Shown piece after piece: positions 15,925-23,591 of a DNA stretch of 32,397 bases. Source of the stretch: Anaerolineales bacterium (GTDB lineage: Bacteria; Chloroflexota; Anaerolineae; Anaerolineales; Villigracilaceae); assembly GCA_016932715.1 (NCBI GenBank), contig JAFGCG010000140.1:1-32397 (forward strand), given 5' to 3'. Position numbers and translations under genes: made by a program. The notes beneath the pieces are model-generated. The model ran no database searches. It was not told the origin of the DNA and worked only from the letters and a program-made list of their open reading frames with translations. Numbering within the stretch: position 1 is the first letter of the stretch; each line of letters opens with the position of its first letter.

Positions 15925-17190
15925 ATGTCTTTTCAGGATGTACGCAAATCTCGAAAGTGGATGAGCGCCGGGGAGATTCGCCTCCTCCTGTTCGCTCTAT
16001 TTCTCCTGATTGCATTATTGGCAGCGGATGTTGCCCTCGCCCGTGTCCTGCCTGGCGGCGAGTGGTTCTTCATGCGCTGGAGCGGCGCACGTGCTTTTCT
16101 CGTCGAGAAAATCGGACCGTACAGCACCGAGGTTGCGCAGCGGACTCAGGAAGTGGCGTATGGGCGGCCCGCGTTTTCAAGCGAATATGGGTATGTGCTG
16201 AACGATCCGTTCTATCTTGTGATGCTGTATAGCCCTCTGGCGCTCATTTGGGATTTCACTTTGGCGCGCGGGCTATGGATGTTGTTTTCGCAAGCCGCGC
16301 TGGCTGGAATAGTGTTATTTGCTTTCAATCTTTCTGAATGGCAGCCGCCGCGCTGGCTTTACGTCTTTTTGCTTGTTTTTGGCTTGTTCGGTTATTTCAG
16401 CCTGAATGCGTTGACGTCCGGGACGCCGGCCATATTGCTGATGTTTCTTTACTTATGGATCCTGACTGCCCTGCGTTCCGGTTCGGATGAACTGGCAGGT
16501 GTCCTTCTGGCGCTGATCGCGTATCAGTGGGAAGTGGGCGGTTTGTTCTTCCTTTTTATCCTTGTCTTTGTGTTTGCGAATCGCCGCTGGAATGTGCTGG
16601 TGGGATTCGCCATGTCTCTGTTTGTGCTGCTGGTCGTTTCATTTTTGGCGTACCCGGGATGGGGGCTCCCTTATGTTCGCGCAGTTATTTCGGATTGGAA
16701 TCGAGGCGCGAACCTGACGTTCGGCCGTATGCTGACAACCTGGTTTCCGGATTCGGAATTTCCCCTCGGCGGGATCGTTGCGATCGTTGTAGGGATCGTC
16801 GTTTTCCTTGAATGGCTTGGATCGCTCGGCGCCCATTTTCGGCGCGTGGTCTGGACAGCCTCTCTTTCCCTGGCTGCCACGCCCCTGGTCGGTCTCGCGA
16901 TTTTTCCGTCCAATCACACGGTCCTCCTTTTGCCGTTTGTTTTGATCCTGGCGCTGGTCTGGGAACGCTGGCAGCGCCGCCGTGTCTGGCTGAGTGCTCT
17001 TATCTTGCTGCTGGCCCTGGCGATTCCTTTTGGTTTGTATCTTCGTTCCGTTTACATTTACGATCCTCTCGTCAATGATCTCATGGCTGTCCTGCCTCCC
17101 CTTGCTGCCATCGTTGGTCTGTACTGGATGCGCTGGTGGATTCTCCGCCCGCCGCGCACCTGGGCTGACCGGATCGGAGATCAGGCATGA
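15925..17190 (+). CDS. Multipass membrane protein, GT87/DUF2029-like glycosyltransferase
   Basis: The 421-residue protein has about ten membrane segments. After the first segment comes an extracytoplasmic loop with a WSGARAFL and GPYSTEVA stretch and a YVLNDPFYLVMLYSPLALIWDF motif. This matches the general shape of GT-C fold enzymes (GT87, DUF2029), which use polyprenyl-linked sugars at the outer membrane face of the cell membrane. The N-terminal catalytic acidic residue cannot be fixed from sequence alone. It is coupled to the next membrane protein by an ATGA overlap at 17187. I am confident it is a membrane protein and moderately confident of the GT-C family. Confidence 0.7.
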   Translation: MSFQDVRKSRKWMSAGEIRLLLFALFLLIALLAADVALARVLPGGEWFFMRWSGARAFLVEKIGPYSTEVAQRTQEVAYGRPAFSSEYGYVLNDPFYLVMLYSPLALIWDFTLARGLWMLFSQAALAGIVLFAFNLSEWQPPRWLYVFLLVFGLFGYFSLNALTSGTPAILLMFLYLWILTALRSGSDELAGVLLALIAYQWEVGGLFFLFILVFVFANRRWNVLVGFAMSLFVLLVVSFLAYPGWGLPYVRAVISDWNRGANLTFGRMLTTWFPDSEFPLGGIVAIVVGIVVFLEWLGSLGAHFRRVVWTASLSLAATPLVGLAIFPSNHTVLLLPFVLILALVWERWQRRRVWLSALILLLALAIPFGLYLRSVYIYDPLVNDLMAVLPPLAAIVGLYWMRWWILRPPRTWADRIGDQA

Positions 17191-18764
17191 ACTGGCGTCA
17201 CTATGCAATTCTCTTCGCCATTGGATTAAGCGTGCCCAGCGCGGTTGCGAGCTTTCAATCCCTGCCCGGTTACATGGATGCCGATTATTACTTTGCAGGC
17301 GGGCTTCAGCTTGCCGGTGGTCATGGTTTCAGCGAGCCCTATCTTTGGAATTATCTGGATGACCCCGCGGGCCTGCCTCACCCCTCCCATACCTATTGGA
17401 TGCCGCTTGCCTCGATCGTTTCCGCGCTGGGGATGTGGCTCACGGGTCAGGCAACGTATGCGGCCGGACGCCTTCCGTTCATCCTCCTTTCTGCCTGTGT
17501 CCCGCTATTGACAACGGCCCTCGCTTTCCGCGTTTCCCGTCAAACTCGGCTCGCGCTCGTCTCCGGTTTGGTATCCATCTTCTCGCTGTATTACGCGCCC
17601 TTCATGCCTGTTCCGGATAACTATGCTTTGTTCATGCTGCTCGGCGCGGCGTTCCTGCTGCTGGCTCCGCTCGAACAAAAATGGGTACCTCTCGTCCTGG
17701 GCGCGCTGGCTGGCTTGCTGACCCTGGCGCGCAGTGACGGTCTGCTCTGGCTGGGCTTGGCTGGCTTGACGGTGATGTGGAAATCCGCGTATAAAAGTGA
17801 CGGGATCAAAAACACTTTCCGGCAATGGTTTGGCATGATCCTTCCGGCAGGTTTGCTCGTCATGGCGGGTTACCTGCTGACGATGGGTTTCTGGCATGTA
17901 CGTACTCTCGATCTTTTTGGCTCGCTCCTCGCTCCCGGCGGCGGGCGTTTGCTCTGGCTTCAAAATTACAACCAGACGTTTATCTATCCGCCCGAAAGCC
18001 TGACGCGCGCATCGTTTTTGCAGGCGGGCTGGGACCTGGCTTTGCAGAATCGCGTGCGCGCCTTCTCTGACAATTTCGGCAACGCTCTCGCCGCGCAGGG
18101 CGGAATTTTCCTCTTTCCATTTATTTTGATCGGGCTGTGGCAGCTGCGCCGCGAGTTGAGGACGAAGATCGCGGTCACGGGCTGGTTGATCCTGTTCGCG
18201 GTCATGACGATCCTCTTCCCGTTTGCGGGCTCGCGCGGCAGCTTCTTTCACGCGGGAGCAGCGTTCCAGCCGTATTGGTGGGTCGCGGCGCCGGTCGGTC
18301 TGGACGCGGTCCTGACGTGGGCGCGCCGCCGCGGGCAATTCCAGGACAGGAATGCGCCCTACTTTCTTCAGGGTGTTCTTGTTTTGCTGGCGGTCTTCAT
18401 GACAGCTTATCTTGTCAACCTGCGCGTGATCGCGGACGGCTGGGCAAGGGACGACGCCATTTACCAATCAGTGGAGGCAGAGCTTCTTGATAACGGAATC
18501 AGGCCGGGGGAGGTGGTGATCGTTCGCAATCCGCCAGGATATTTCATCGCTTCGGGACGTCCATCCATCTCGCTGCCCTTCGGTGATGAATCGACAATCC
18601 TGGCTGTCGCAGAAAGATACGGCGCGCGTTACCTTGTGCTTGAAGATGGCGGCACGTTTGATGCCATTCGAGACTTGTATGATGATCCGCAAGGCAACCC
18701 TGCGTTCGTTTACCTGGGAGAGGTCAATGAAGCGAAACTCTACCGCATTGAATTGGCACGTTGA
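17187..18764 (+). CDS. Multipass membrane protein, GT39/ArnT-like glycosyltransferase
   Basis: The 525-residue protein has an extracytoplasmic first loop after an N-terminal helix with YMDADYYFAGGLQLAGG. That loop carries the D-x-D-x-x-Y type acidic motif expected for the catalytic base of GT-C enzymes such as PMT, ArnT and OST. About ten to eleven membrane segments follow. A soluble C-terminal part (from about residue 420) contains a GEVVIVRNPPGYFIASGRPSI stretch and an alpha/beta pattern typical of such enzymes. It probably moves a sugar from a polyprenyl-phosphate donor to an envelope acceptor. It overlaps the upstream gene by 4 bp and the downstream one by 38 bp. Confidence 0.75.
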   Translation: MNWRHYAILFAIGLSVPSAVASFQSLPGYMDADYYFAGGLQLAGGHGFSEPYLWNYLDDPAGLPHPSHTYWMPLASIVSALGMWLTGQATYAAGRLPFILLSACVPLLTTALAFRVSRQTRLALVSGLVSIFSLYYAPFMPVPDNYALFMLLGAAFLLLAPLEQKWVPLVLGALAGLLTLARSDGLLWLGLAGLTVMWKSAYKSDGIKNTFRQWFGMILPAGLLVMAGYLLTMGFWHVRTLDLFGSLLAPGGGRLLWLQNYNQTFIYPPESLTRASFLQAGWDLALQNRVRAFSDNFGNALAAQGGIFLFPFILIGLWQLRRELRTKIAVTGWLILFAVMTILFPFAGSRGSFFHAGAAFQPYWWVAAPVGLDAVLTWARRRGQFQDRNAPYFLQGVLVLLAVFMTAYLVNLRVIADGWARDDAIYQSVEAELLDNGIRPGEVVIVRNPPGYFIASGRPSISLPFGDESTILAVAERYGARYLVLEDGGTFDAIRDLYDDPQGNPAFVYLGEVNEAKLYRIELAR

Positions 18765-20199
18765 GCCGTGGGCCGTCCTTGCCGTTGCCGCACTGATCGC
18801 TGTCCTTTTCTATTTGATTGTCAGCGCGCTCGTCTTCCGCGTTGGCTTCCCGCTCGATGATACATGGATCCATCTGACATATGCCCGCAACATCGCCGAA
18901 CATGGAGAATGGGCATTCCGCCTCGGTGAACGTTCGGCGGGCTCCACGGCACCGCTTTGGACGGTTCTTCTTTCCATTGGTTTTTTCATTGGACTCGCTC
19001 CCTACGTCTGGACCTATTTGCTCGGCTGGGGTGTATTAACCCTGCTGGCTGTCTGTGCGGAGAACGCCGCGCGGAAACTGGTCGCCTCCTACAAGTCGCG
19101 CATTCCCTGGGCCGGACTGTTCTTTGTCTTTGCCTGGCATCTGACCTGGTCGGCCGTCTCGGGGATGGAAACACTTTTACATGGGTTGATCATCTTTACC
19201 GTGTTGAGCGCGCTCATCGGTTGCTCGCGTCGCTACCTGACCCTGGGCCTGCTTGCCGGCTTAAGCGTCTGGGTCCGCCCCGACGGCTTGACGCTGCTGG
19301 GTCCCATCCTGTTTGTGGCGCTGCTATCAGAAAAGTCGTGGCGCCTACGCGCGGAGGCGCTCTGGAAGACCCTGCTCGGTTTCGGGTCACTTTTCTTTCT
19401 TTACCTGCTTTTCAATCTGGCTCTCTCTGACAGCCCAATGCCAAACACGTTCTATGCCAAACAGGCAGAGTATGGAGAGTATTGGAACTCGCTGACACTA
19501 TCTGCACGTGTCAGTGATTATCTTTGGCCGGTCCTTGCCAGCCCCTTCCTTGTGCTGATCCCCGGTGCCCTGGCCTGGCTCGTGAAAAATGTCCGCGCCC
19601 GGAACTGGGGTGTATTGGCAAGCCTGATCTGGTTCTTTGGTTATGTTGGAATTTACTTCACGCGCCTGCCTGCCTACCAGCATGGCAGGTATATCATTCC
19701 GGCTTTGCCCATCCTGTATCTCTGGGGCGTCGCGGGTTTTCTTGAGTTGATTGCTTCTCCTCGAACGAATCAACGTGTTGTCTTTTTATGGCAGGCACTC
19801 ACAATTGTTCTAACGATCGTTTTCCAGTTCATGGGCGCGCGCCAAAATGCAGCTGACGTCTTTTTGATCGAGAGTGAGATGACCGTCACAGCAAGGTGGG
19901 TTGAACGGAATTTGCCTGTTGATGCCCGGCTGGCAGTGCACGACATCGGTGTGCTCGGTTATTATGTCCCGAATCCCCTGGTTGACATGGCTGGGATCCT
20001 TACGCCGCAGGTGATCCCTTTCATTCGCGATGAACCCCAACTGACTGAATATCTTGATTCGAATTCGGTGGACTATCTGATCACATTCCCCAGTTTTTAC
20101 CCGCGGCTCACCGCGCAGCTTGAATCTGTCTTCGAGGCCGGACTTGAATCTGGACCTGTGCAGTTTGATGAAAATATGCGGGTGTATCGATGGAGATAG
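18727..20199 (+). CDS. Multipass membrane protein, GT-C-like glycosyltransferase
   Basis: The ATG at 18727, with GGGAGAGG upstream, is chosen; the longer frame from 18583 lies wholly within the preceding gene. The 490-residue protein has an N-terminal helix followed by a loop with PLDDTWIHLTYARNIAEHGEWAF, a D-D motif and YARN sequence seen in bacterial GT-C enzymes of the PMT/GT39-like group. A further GERSAGSTAPLWT motif follows, then about ten membrane segments. The last 90 residues form a soluble domain (WVERNLPVDARLAVHDIGVLGYY). It is a close companion of the two upstream enzymes, and the three may act in sequence on one glycan or lipid-linked sugar. Confidence 0.75.
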   Translation: MKRNSTALNWHVEPWAVLAVAALIAVLFYLIVSALVFRVGFPLDDTWIHLTYARNIAEHGEWAFRLGERSAGSTAPLWTVLLSIGFFIGLAPYVWTYLLGWGVLTLLAVCAENAARKLVASYKSRIPWAGLFFVFAWHLTWSAVSGMETLLHGLIIFTVLSALIGCSRRYLTLGLLAGLSVWVRPDGLTLLGPILFVALLSEKSWRLRAEALWKTLLGFGSLFFLYLLFNLALSDSPMPNTFYAKQAEYGEYWNSLTLSARVSDYLWPVLASPFLVLIPGALAWLVKNVRARNWGVLASLIWFFGYVGIYFTRLPAYQHGRYIIPALPILYLWGVAGFLELIASPRTNQRVVFLWQALTIVLTIVFQFMGARQNAADVFLIESEMTVTARWVERNLPVDARLAVHDIGVLGYYVPNPLVDMAGILTPQVIPFIRDEPQLTEYLDSNSVDYLITFPSFYPRLTAQLESVFEAGLESGPVQFDENMRVYRWR

Positions 20200-20239
20200 T
20201 GTCTATTACGAAACTGAAATGTGAGCCCGAGTGGACAAA

Positions 20240-20268
20240 TTGCCCGCACGTCGCTACTGTGCTATACT
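20240..20268 (+). promoter_or_regulatory. Strong sigma-70-type promoter for the two-component genes
   Basis: TTGCCC at 20240-20245 and TATACT at 20263-20268 are separated by exactly 17 bp, with an extended -10 TGC just before the -10 box. The start codon at 20307 follows after about 30 bp of leader. Confidence 0.6.
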
Positions 20269-20306
20269 CTTATTAAGTCAAGACTTTTGCAGAGAACAGG
20301 TCAAGG

Positions 20307-21008
20307 ATGAATGAGATAACCCTGCTTATTGCTGACGATCACCCGCTCTTCCGCCAGGGGGTGGTGGATACACTCGCACTGGAGCAAGATTTTCGGATCG
20401 TTGCCCAGGCTGCGGACGGGAGTGAGGCGATCGAAAAGATTCGCACATTGAAGCCGAATGTCGCGATTCTTGATGTGAACATGCCCGGATTAAACGGTCA
20501 GCAGGTGACTCATCAAGTCACTTCGGAGCATTTGCCAACGCGCGTGGTGCTTTTGACCGGTTACGATGACATCGAACAGGCAATCCATGCCGTGCTGGCT
20601 GGCGCGGTTGGATACTGTGCGAAGGAGATCGAACCGGAAGTCCTTGCGCGCACGGTACGGGCGGTCTACGATGGCAAGTACGCGGTGGCTGGCCATATAT
20701 TTACCCGCCGCGAGCTGGATCATTGGATCGATGAGCAAATGGATGGCGCGCGGCGCTCTTACAGTGAGCCTGGCTCGCCTTTCCATCCACTCTCTGATCG
20801 TGAGATGGAAGTGCTGTCCTGTGTGGTGCGCGGGATGAGCAACAAGGAGATTGCGGGGCTGCTTGGGATCAGTCACCAGACCGTAAAAAATCATGTTACC
20901 TCTATCTTGCGTAAATTTGGGGTGGAGGACCGAACGCAGGCAGTTGTGTATGCTTTAAAACGCGGTTGGGTGAAGTTGCAGAGCGACCAGGTCAAAAATC
21001 AGGAGTAG
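20307..21008 (+). CDS. NarL/FixJ-type (LuxR) response regulator
   Basis: The 233-residue protein has an N-terminal receiver domain with the acidic pair DDH near residue 11. The phosphoacceptor Asp56 is in VAILDVNMPGLNG, the switch Thr in VVLLTGYDD, and the Lys in GYCAKEIEPE. The C-terminal LuxR-type helix-turn-helix is LSDREMEVLSCVVRGMSNKEIAGLLGISHQTVKNHV, where the recognition helix is the last part. It should bind DNA as a phosphorylated dimer. It precedes the histidine kinase by 4 bp and lies about 1.2 kb upstream of the Tad pilus genes, so pilus control is a reasonable hypothesis. Confidence 0.93.
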   Translation: MNEITLLIADDHPLFRQGVVDTLALEQDFRIVAQAADGSEAIEKIRTLKPNVAILDVNMPGLNGQQVTHQVTSEHLPTRVVLLTGYDDIEQAIHAVLAGAVGYCAKEIEPEVLARTVRAVYDGKYAVAGHIFTRRELDHWIDEQMDGARRSYSEPGSPFHPLSDREMEVLSCVVRGMSNKEIAGLLGISHQTVKNHVTSILRKFGVEDRTQAVVYALKRGWVKLQSDQVKNQE

Positions 21009-21012
21009 CATT

Positions 21013-22041
21013 ATGGCCGTGGACATCGTTACATCCGATGGGCGGGAATTGGATTTGCAGGCCGAGCTGGAGGAAACTGAAAAGGCTTTGCGTGAAGTTA
21101 CTCTGATGATCGAACAGAGTCAGGGCGAAGTACTGAAGCTTTCACAGCGTAATGCTGCCATCACCACGCATTTGCAGCAGGTGCAAAACCAGTTCGACAA
21201 GATGCCTCTTCAGGATATTCGCAATGCGTACGACTCAGCCCTCGATGCCCAGCAGCGTTTATTTGTCATGCGCGGGCAACTGGAAAAATTACAGAGCGAG
21301 AAGTCTCATCTGGAGCGCTTCAAATCCAGCCTGGAGCGGGCGCAGCTGAACTCCGGTTCATCTGCATCTGTCGCCTCCGCCACAGGCGCAAAAGGTCCCC
21401 TGGCAAGTGTTGAAATGTTGGTCAATGCGCAGGAGACAGAACGTCAGCGCCTCTCGCGCCAAATGCACGATGGTCCTGCCCAGGCGCTCTCGAATTTCAT
21501 CCTGCAAACCGAAATCGCCATGCGGCTGATGGATGTAGACGCAGGTCAGGCGCGCGAAGAATTGAATAATTTGAAGGCCTCGGCGATGAGTACGTTCCAA
21601 AAAGTCAGGAATTTCATTTTTGAACTGCGCCCGATGATGCTGGACGACCTGGGTTTGGCGCCAACGATCCGGCGCTATGCAGATGCATTTAAGGAGCAGG
21701 CTGGGCTGGATATCAGTGTTGCGATCACCGGTCATGAGCGCCGCCTGGAGCCCTACCTGGAAGTGATGCTCTTTCGCGCGATCCAGGAGCTTCTGGGGAA
21801 TGCTGCCCGTCATAGCCAGGCAACCCTGATAAAAATCATATTGGACATGGGGGAAGATCGTATACGCGTGAGTGTGGATGACAATGGAAAAGGTTTTGAT
21901 CCTGATGCGGCTCAACCGGGAAACAACCTCGGGCTTAAACTAATTCGGGAGCGCACGGAAATGCTTGGCGGAACTTTTGAAATCGACAGCGCGGTCGGAA
22001 AAGGCGCCAGGATTTTGTTTGCAGTCCCCGCTCGTTCGTAA
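21013..22041 (+). CDS. Soluble HisKA_3 histidine kinase, DegS/LiaS-like
   Basis: The 342-residue protein has no membrane segment. An N-terminal coiled coil spans about residues 15-110, and a Ser/Ala-rich linker follows. The HisKA_3 dimerisation helix holds the phosphoacceptor His152 in RQMHDGPAQALSNF. The HATPase domain has an N-box ELLGNAARHSQAT, a G1 box VDDNGKGFDP and a G2 box LGLKLIRERTEMLGG. It phosphorylates NarL-type regulators and must be the partner of the gene 4 bp upstream. The soluble coiled-coil sensor is like DegS of Bacillus. The stimulus is unknown. AGGAG precedes the ATG at 21013. Confidence 0.92.
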   Translation: MAVDIVTSDGRELDLQAELEETEKALREVTLMIEQSQGEVLKLSQRNAAITTHLQQVQNQFDKMPLQDIRNAYDSALDAQQRLFVMRGQLEKLQSEKSHLERFKSSLERAQLNSGSSASVASATGAKGPLASVEMLVNAQETERQRLSRQMHDGPAQALSNFILQTEIAMRLMDVDAGQAREELNNLKASAMSTFQKVRNFIFELRPMMLDDLGLAPTIRRYADAFKEQAGLDISVAITGHERRLEPYLEVMLFRAIQELLGNAARHSQATLIKIILDMGEDRIRVSVDDNGKGFDPDAAQPGNNLGLKLIRERTEMLGGTFEIDSAVGKGARILFAVPARS

Positions 22042-22111
22042 ACGTTTAAGGGTTTTCGTATCTGTTAAGTCTAAATAACAGGATTGTAAGCCTTACCAAG
22101 ATTGTTCCCCT

Positions 22112-22139
22112 TTGCAGTTTTTCCTACTGTAAGTAGAAT
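22112..22139 (+). promoter_or_regulatory. Candidate promoter for the Flp pilin gene
   Basis: TTGCAG at 22112-22117 and TAGAAT at 22134-22139 with a 16-bp spacer lie in the 154-bp spacer upstream of the pilin. A small inverted repeat (CTGAGA, 5-nt gap, TCTCAG, 22150-22166) follows in the presumed leader and could be an operator or a mRNA-stabilising stem. Confidence 0.4.
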
Positions 22140-22195
22140 ATTCACAGGTCTGAGAGCGGTTCTCAGGAAAAATTCATTTAGAAAGGAATAATATC

Positions 22196-22345
22196 ATGTT
22201 ATTTGCTCCGAAGGAAAAAGGCCAGGGTTTGGTTGAGTATGCGATCATTTTGGCTCTCGTTGCCATCGTTGTGATCGCGGTCATGCGTTTGCTTGGACCC
22301 AAGGTCGGCAATACATTCAGCACCATCAACGAATCCCTGCCGTAA
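22196..22345 (+). CDS. flp: Flp/Fap-type pilin subunit
   Basis: This is a 49-residue protein. It starts with AAGGAA about 9 bp upstream of the ATG. The short positively charged leader ends in KEKG, and the mature part begins QGLVEYAIILALVAIVVIAV, the class III prepilin motif with Glu at position +5 after the Gly cleavage site and a hydrophobic assembly helix. The mature pilin is about 41 residues long, typical of Flp pilins. It is the major structural subunit of tight-adherence pili, which mediate surface attachment. It sits at the head of a Tad locus but is cut off from the assembly genes by a terminator. Confidence 0.93.
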   Translation: MLFAPKEKGQGLVEYAIILALVAIVVIAVMRLLGPKVGNTFSTINESLP

Positions 22346-22370
22346 CGTTGGGCTCGCAGTAAGTATTCAG

Positions 22371-22405
22371 AGGACTCTGTCTGTAAGGCAGAGTCCTACT
22401 TTTTT
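22371..22405 (+). terminator. Intrinsic terminator after the pilin gene
   Basis: Stem AGGACTCTG (22371-22379) pairs perfectly with CAGAGTCCT (22389-22397), loop of 9 nt, followed by ACTTTTTT. It lies 26 bp after the pilin stop. Confidence 0.85.
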
Positions 22406-22416
22406 ACCAAATTAAT

Positions 22417-22445
22417 ATTATCGTTTTTGGTTTATACTGTATAAT
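22417..22445 (+). promoter_or_regulatory. Candidate promoter for the tad assembly genes
   Basis: A perfect TATAAT lies at 22440-22445, downstream of the pilin terminator, 65 bp before the cpaB-type start. The -35 hexamer at 17 bp spacing (around 22417-22422) is poor. A TG two bases before the -10 box would help. Confidence 0.4.
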
Positions 22446-22510
22446 GTTTGTAACCTAATGCATACCTGCCAAAAGACACGGCAAAGCAGATAAGAGAGGA
22501 GAACTACCCT

Positions 22511-23560
22511 ATGCGTCGCGGTCGGATACTCATCTTCCTCGTACTAATCGTGGTGATTGGTTTGGCGTTGCTTTATTTCGCTTATACCCAGTTCGGGAAC
22601 ATAGCGGCCCAGCCAACACCGGCGGCTCTTACCGAGGTTTATTTTGCTGCACAAAACATTCCTCAAGGAACGACTATCACGGTGGAAATGCTTGGTACGT
22701 TCTCCATCCCACCCGAAAATGTAGCCGAAGTGATGTTTACCAGGGATGAACAGGGGTTGCTGGTGGGGCAGACTGCTCGCCTTACTTTGGATCAGGGTGT
22801 CGTCATTACCTCCTCGATGGTAGGCGCCGGCCCCGTGGAAATTGCAGGCCCCTCTTGGGCGGCTAAGATACCCTCGGGCATGGTGGCGGCAACGATTCCA
22901 ACCAATCGTCTTTCCCTGGTCGGTTATGGTGTGGGTGACGGGGCACATGTAAACGTCAATGCATGTTTGCTTTTCGTCGATGTGGATCCTTCATTTCAAG
23001 CTGTACTGCCGAACTACGTGTCAGACATGCAGGATGTATTCTTTCCTGTTAATGATCGGCCTCTCATCTCGATTTCGCCAATCACGGTGGAGCAGCCATC
23101 CAGGCAGGGCCGTACGGAGATCGATCCAACCTTCCAGAAACCGATCCATGTTGTTCCTTCTGAGTCACAACGACCGCGCCTGGTTTGTCAAATGATTTTG
23201 CAGGACGTGGTTGTGTTGAAGTTGGGGAATTTTACCGGACAGGCCGTCTCCACAGACCCGAATGCGACGCCCTCCGCTGCTCAAGCCCAGCAACAGTTAA
23301 GCCCGGACATTGTGACGTTGATGGTCAATCCCCAGGACTCGATCTCCTTGAATTACTTTGTTTACACTGGCGCGATGTTGAGTATGTCGCTTCGCAACCC
23401 CAATGATACGTCACGATTTGCTGCCGAATCTGCAACCCTCACGAGCTTATTGACTCAATATAATATTTCTCTTCCTTCGAAACTCCCATATGCAGTGCAA
23501 CCCAGAGTTGATATCCTGAATCCACCAGGGCTGCCCAATGATACGGCTCCCGAGCAATAA
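22511..23560 (+). CDS. cpaB: Flp pilus assembly protein CpaB/RcpC
   Basis: The 349-residue protein has an N-terminal membrane helix (about residues 5-25). An SAF domain follows with VYFAAQNIPQGTTITVEMLG and ARLTLDQGVVITSSMV, the arrangement used to define CpaB/RcpC. A long extracytoplasmic part contains a GDGAHVNVNA strand and ends in a Pro-rich tail. In known Tad systems CpaB is a periplasmic or extracellular component needed for pilus assembly or surface display. GAGGAG precedes the ATG. No secretin gene (cpaC/rcpA) follows it, which is consistent with a cell that has no standard outer membrane, but that is an inference. Confidence 0.88.
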   Translation: MRRGRILIFLVLIVVIGLALLYFAYTQFGNIAAQPTPAALTEVYFAAQNIPQGTTITVEMLGTFSIPPENVAEVMFTRDEQGLLVGQTARLTLDQGVVITSSMVGAGPVEIAGPSWAAKIPSGMVAATIPTNRLSLVGYGVGDGAHVNVNACLLFVDVDPSFQAVLPNYVSDMQDVFFPVNDRPLISISPITVEQPSRQGRTEIDPTFQKPIHVVPSESQRPRLVCQMILQDVVVLKLGNFTGQAVSTDPNATPSAAQAQQQLSPDIVTLMVNPQDSISLNYFVYTGAMLSMSLRNPNDTSRFAAESATLTSLLTQYNISLPSKLPYAVQPRVDILNPPGLPNDTAPEQ

Positions 23561-23591
23561 CCATTTTGACCATTTGAGGTGATTGATCAGT

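Noticed and set aside
17505..18467. Long minus-strand open frame (about 320 codons) opposite the GT39-like gene
   Set aside because: It is the antisense shadow of a GC-rich membrane-protein gene, rich in Arg, Gln, Glu and Pro with no domain pattern, and has no ribosome site.
18583..18726. Longer N-terminus for the third GT-C-like protein
   Set aside because: The extra codons lie completely within the preceding gene, encode no hydrophobic or conserved sequence, and the ATG at 18727 has a good Shine-Dalgarno.
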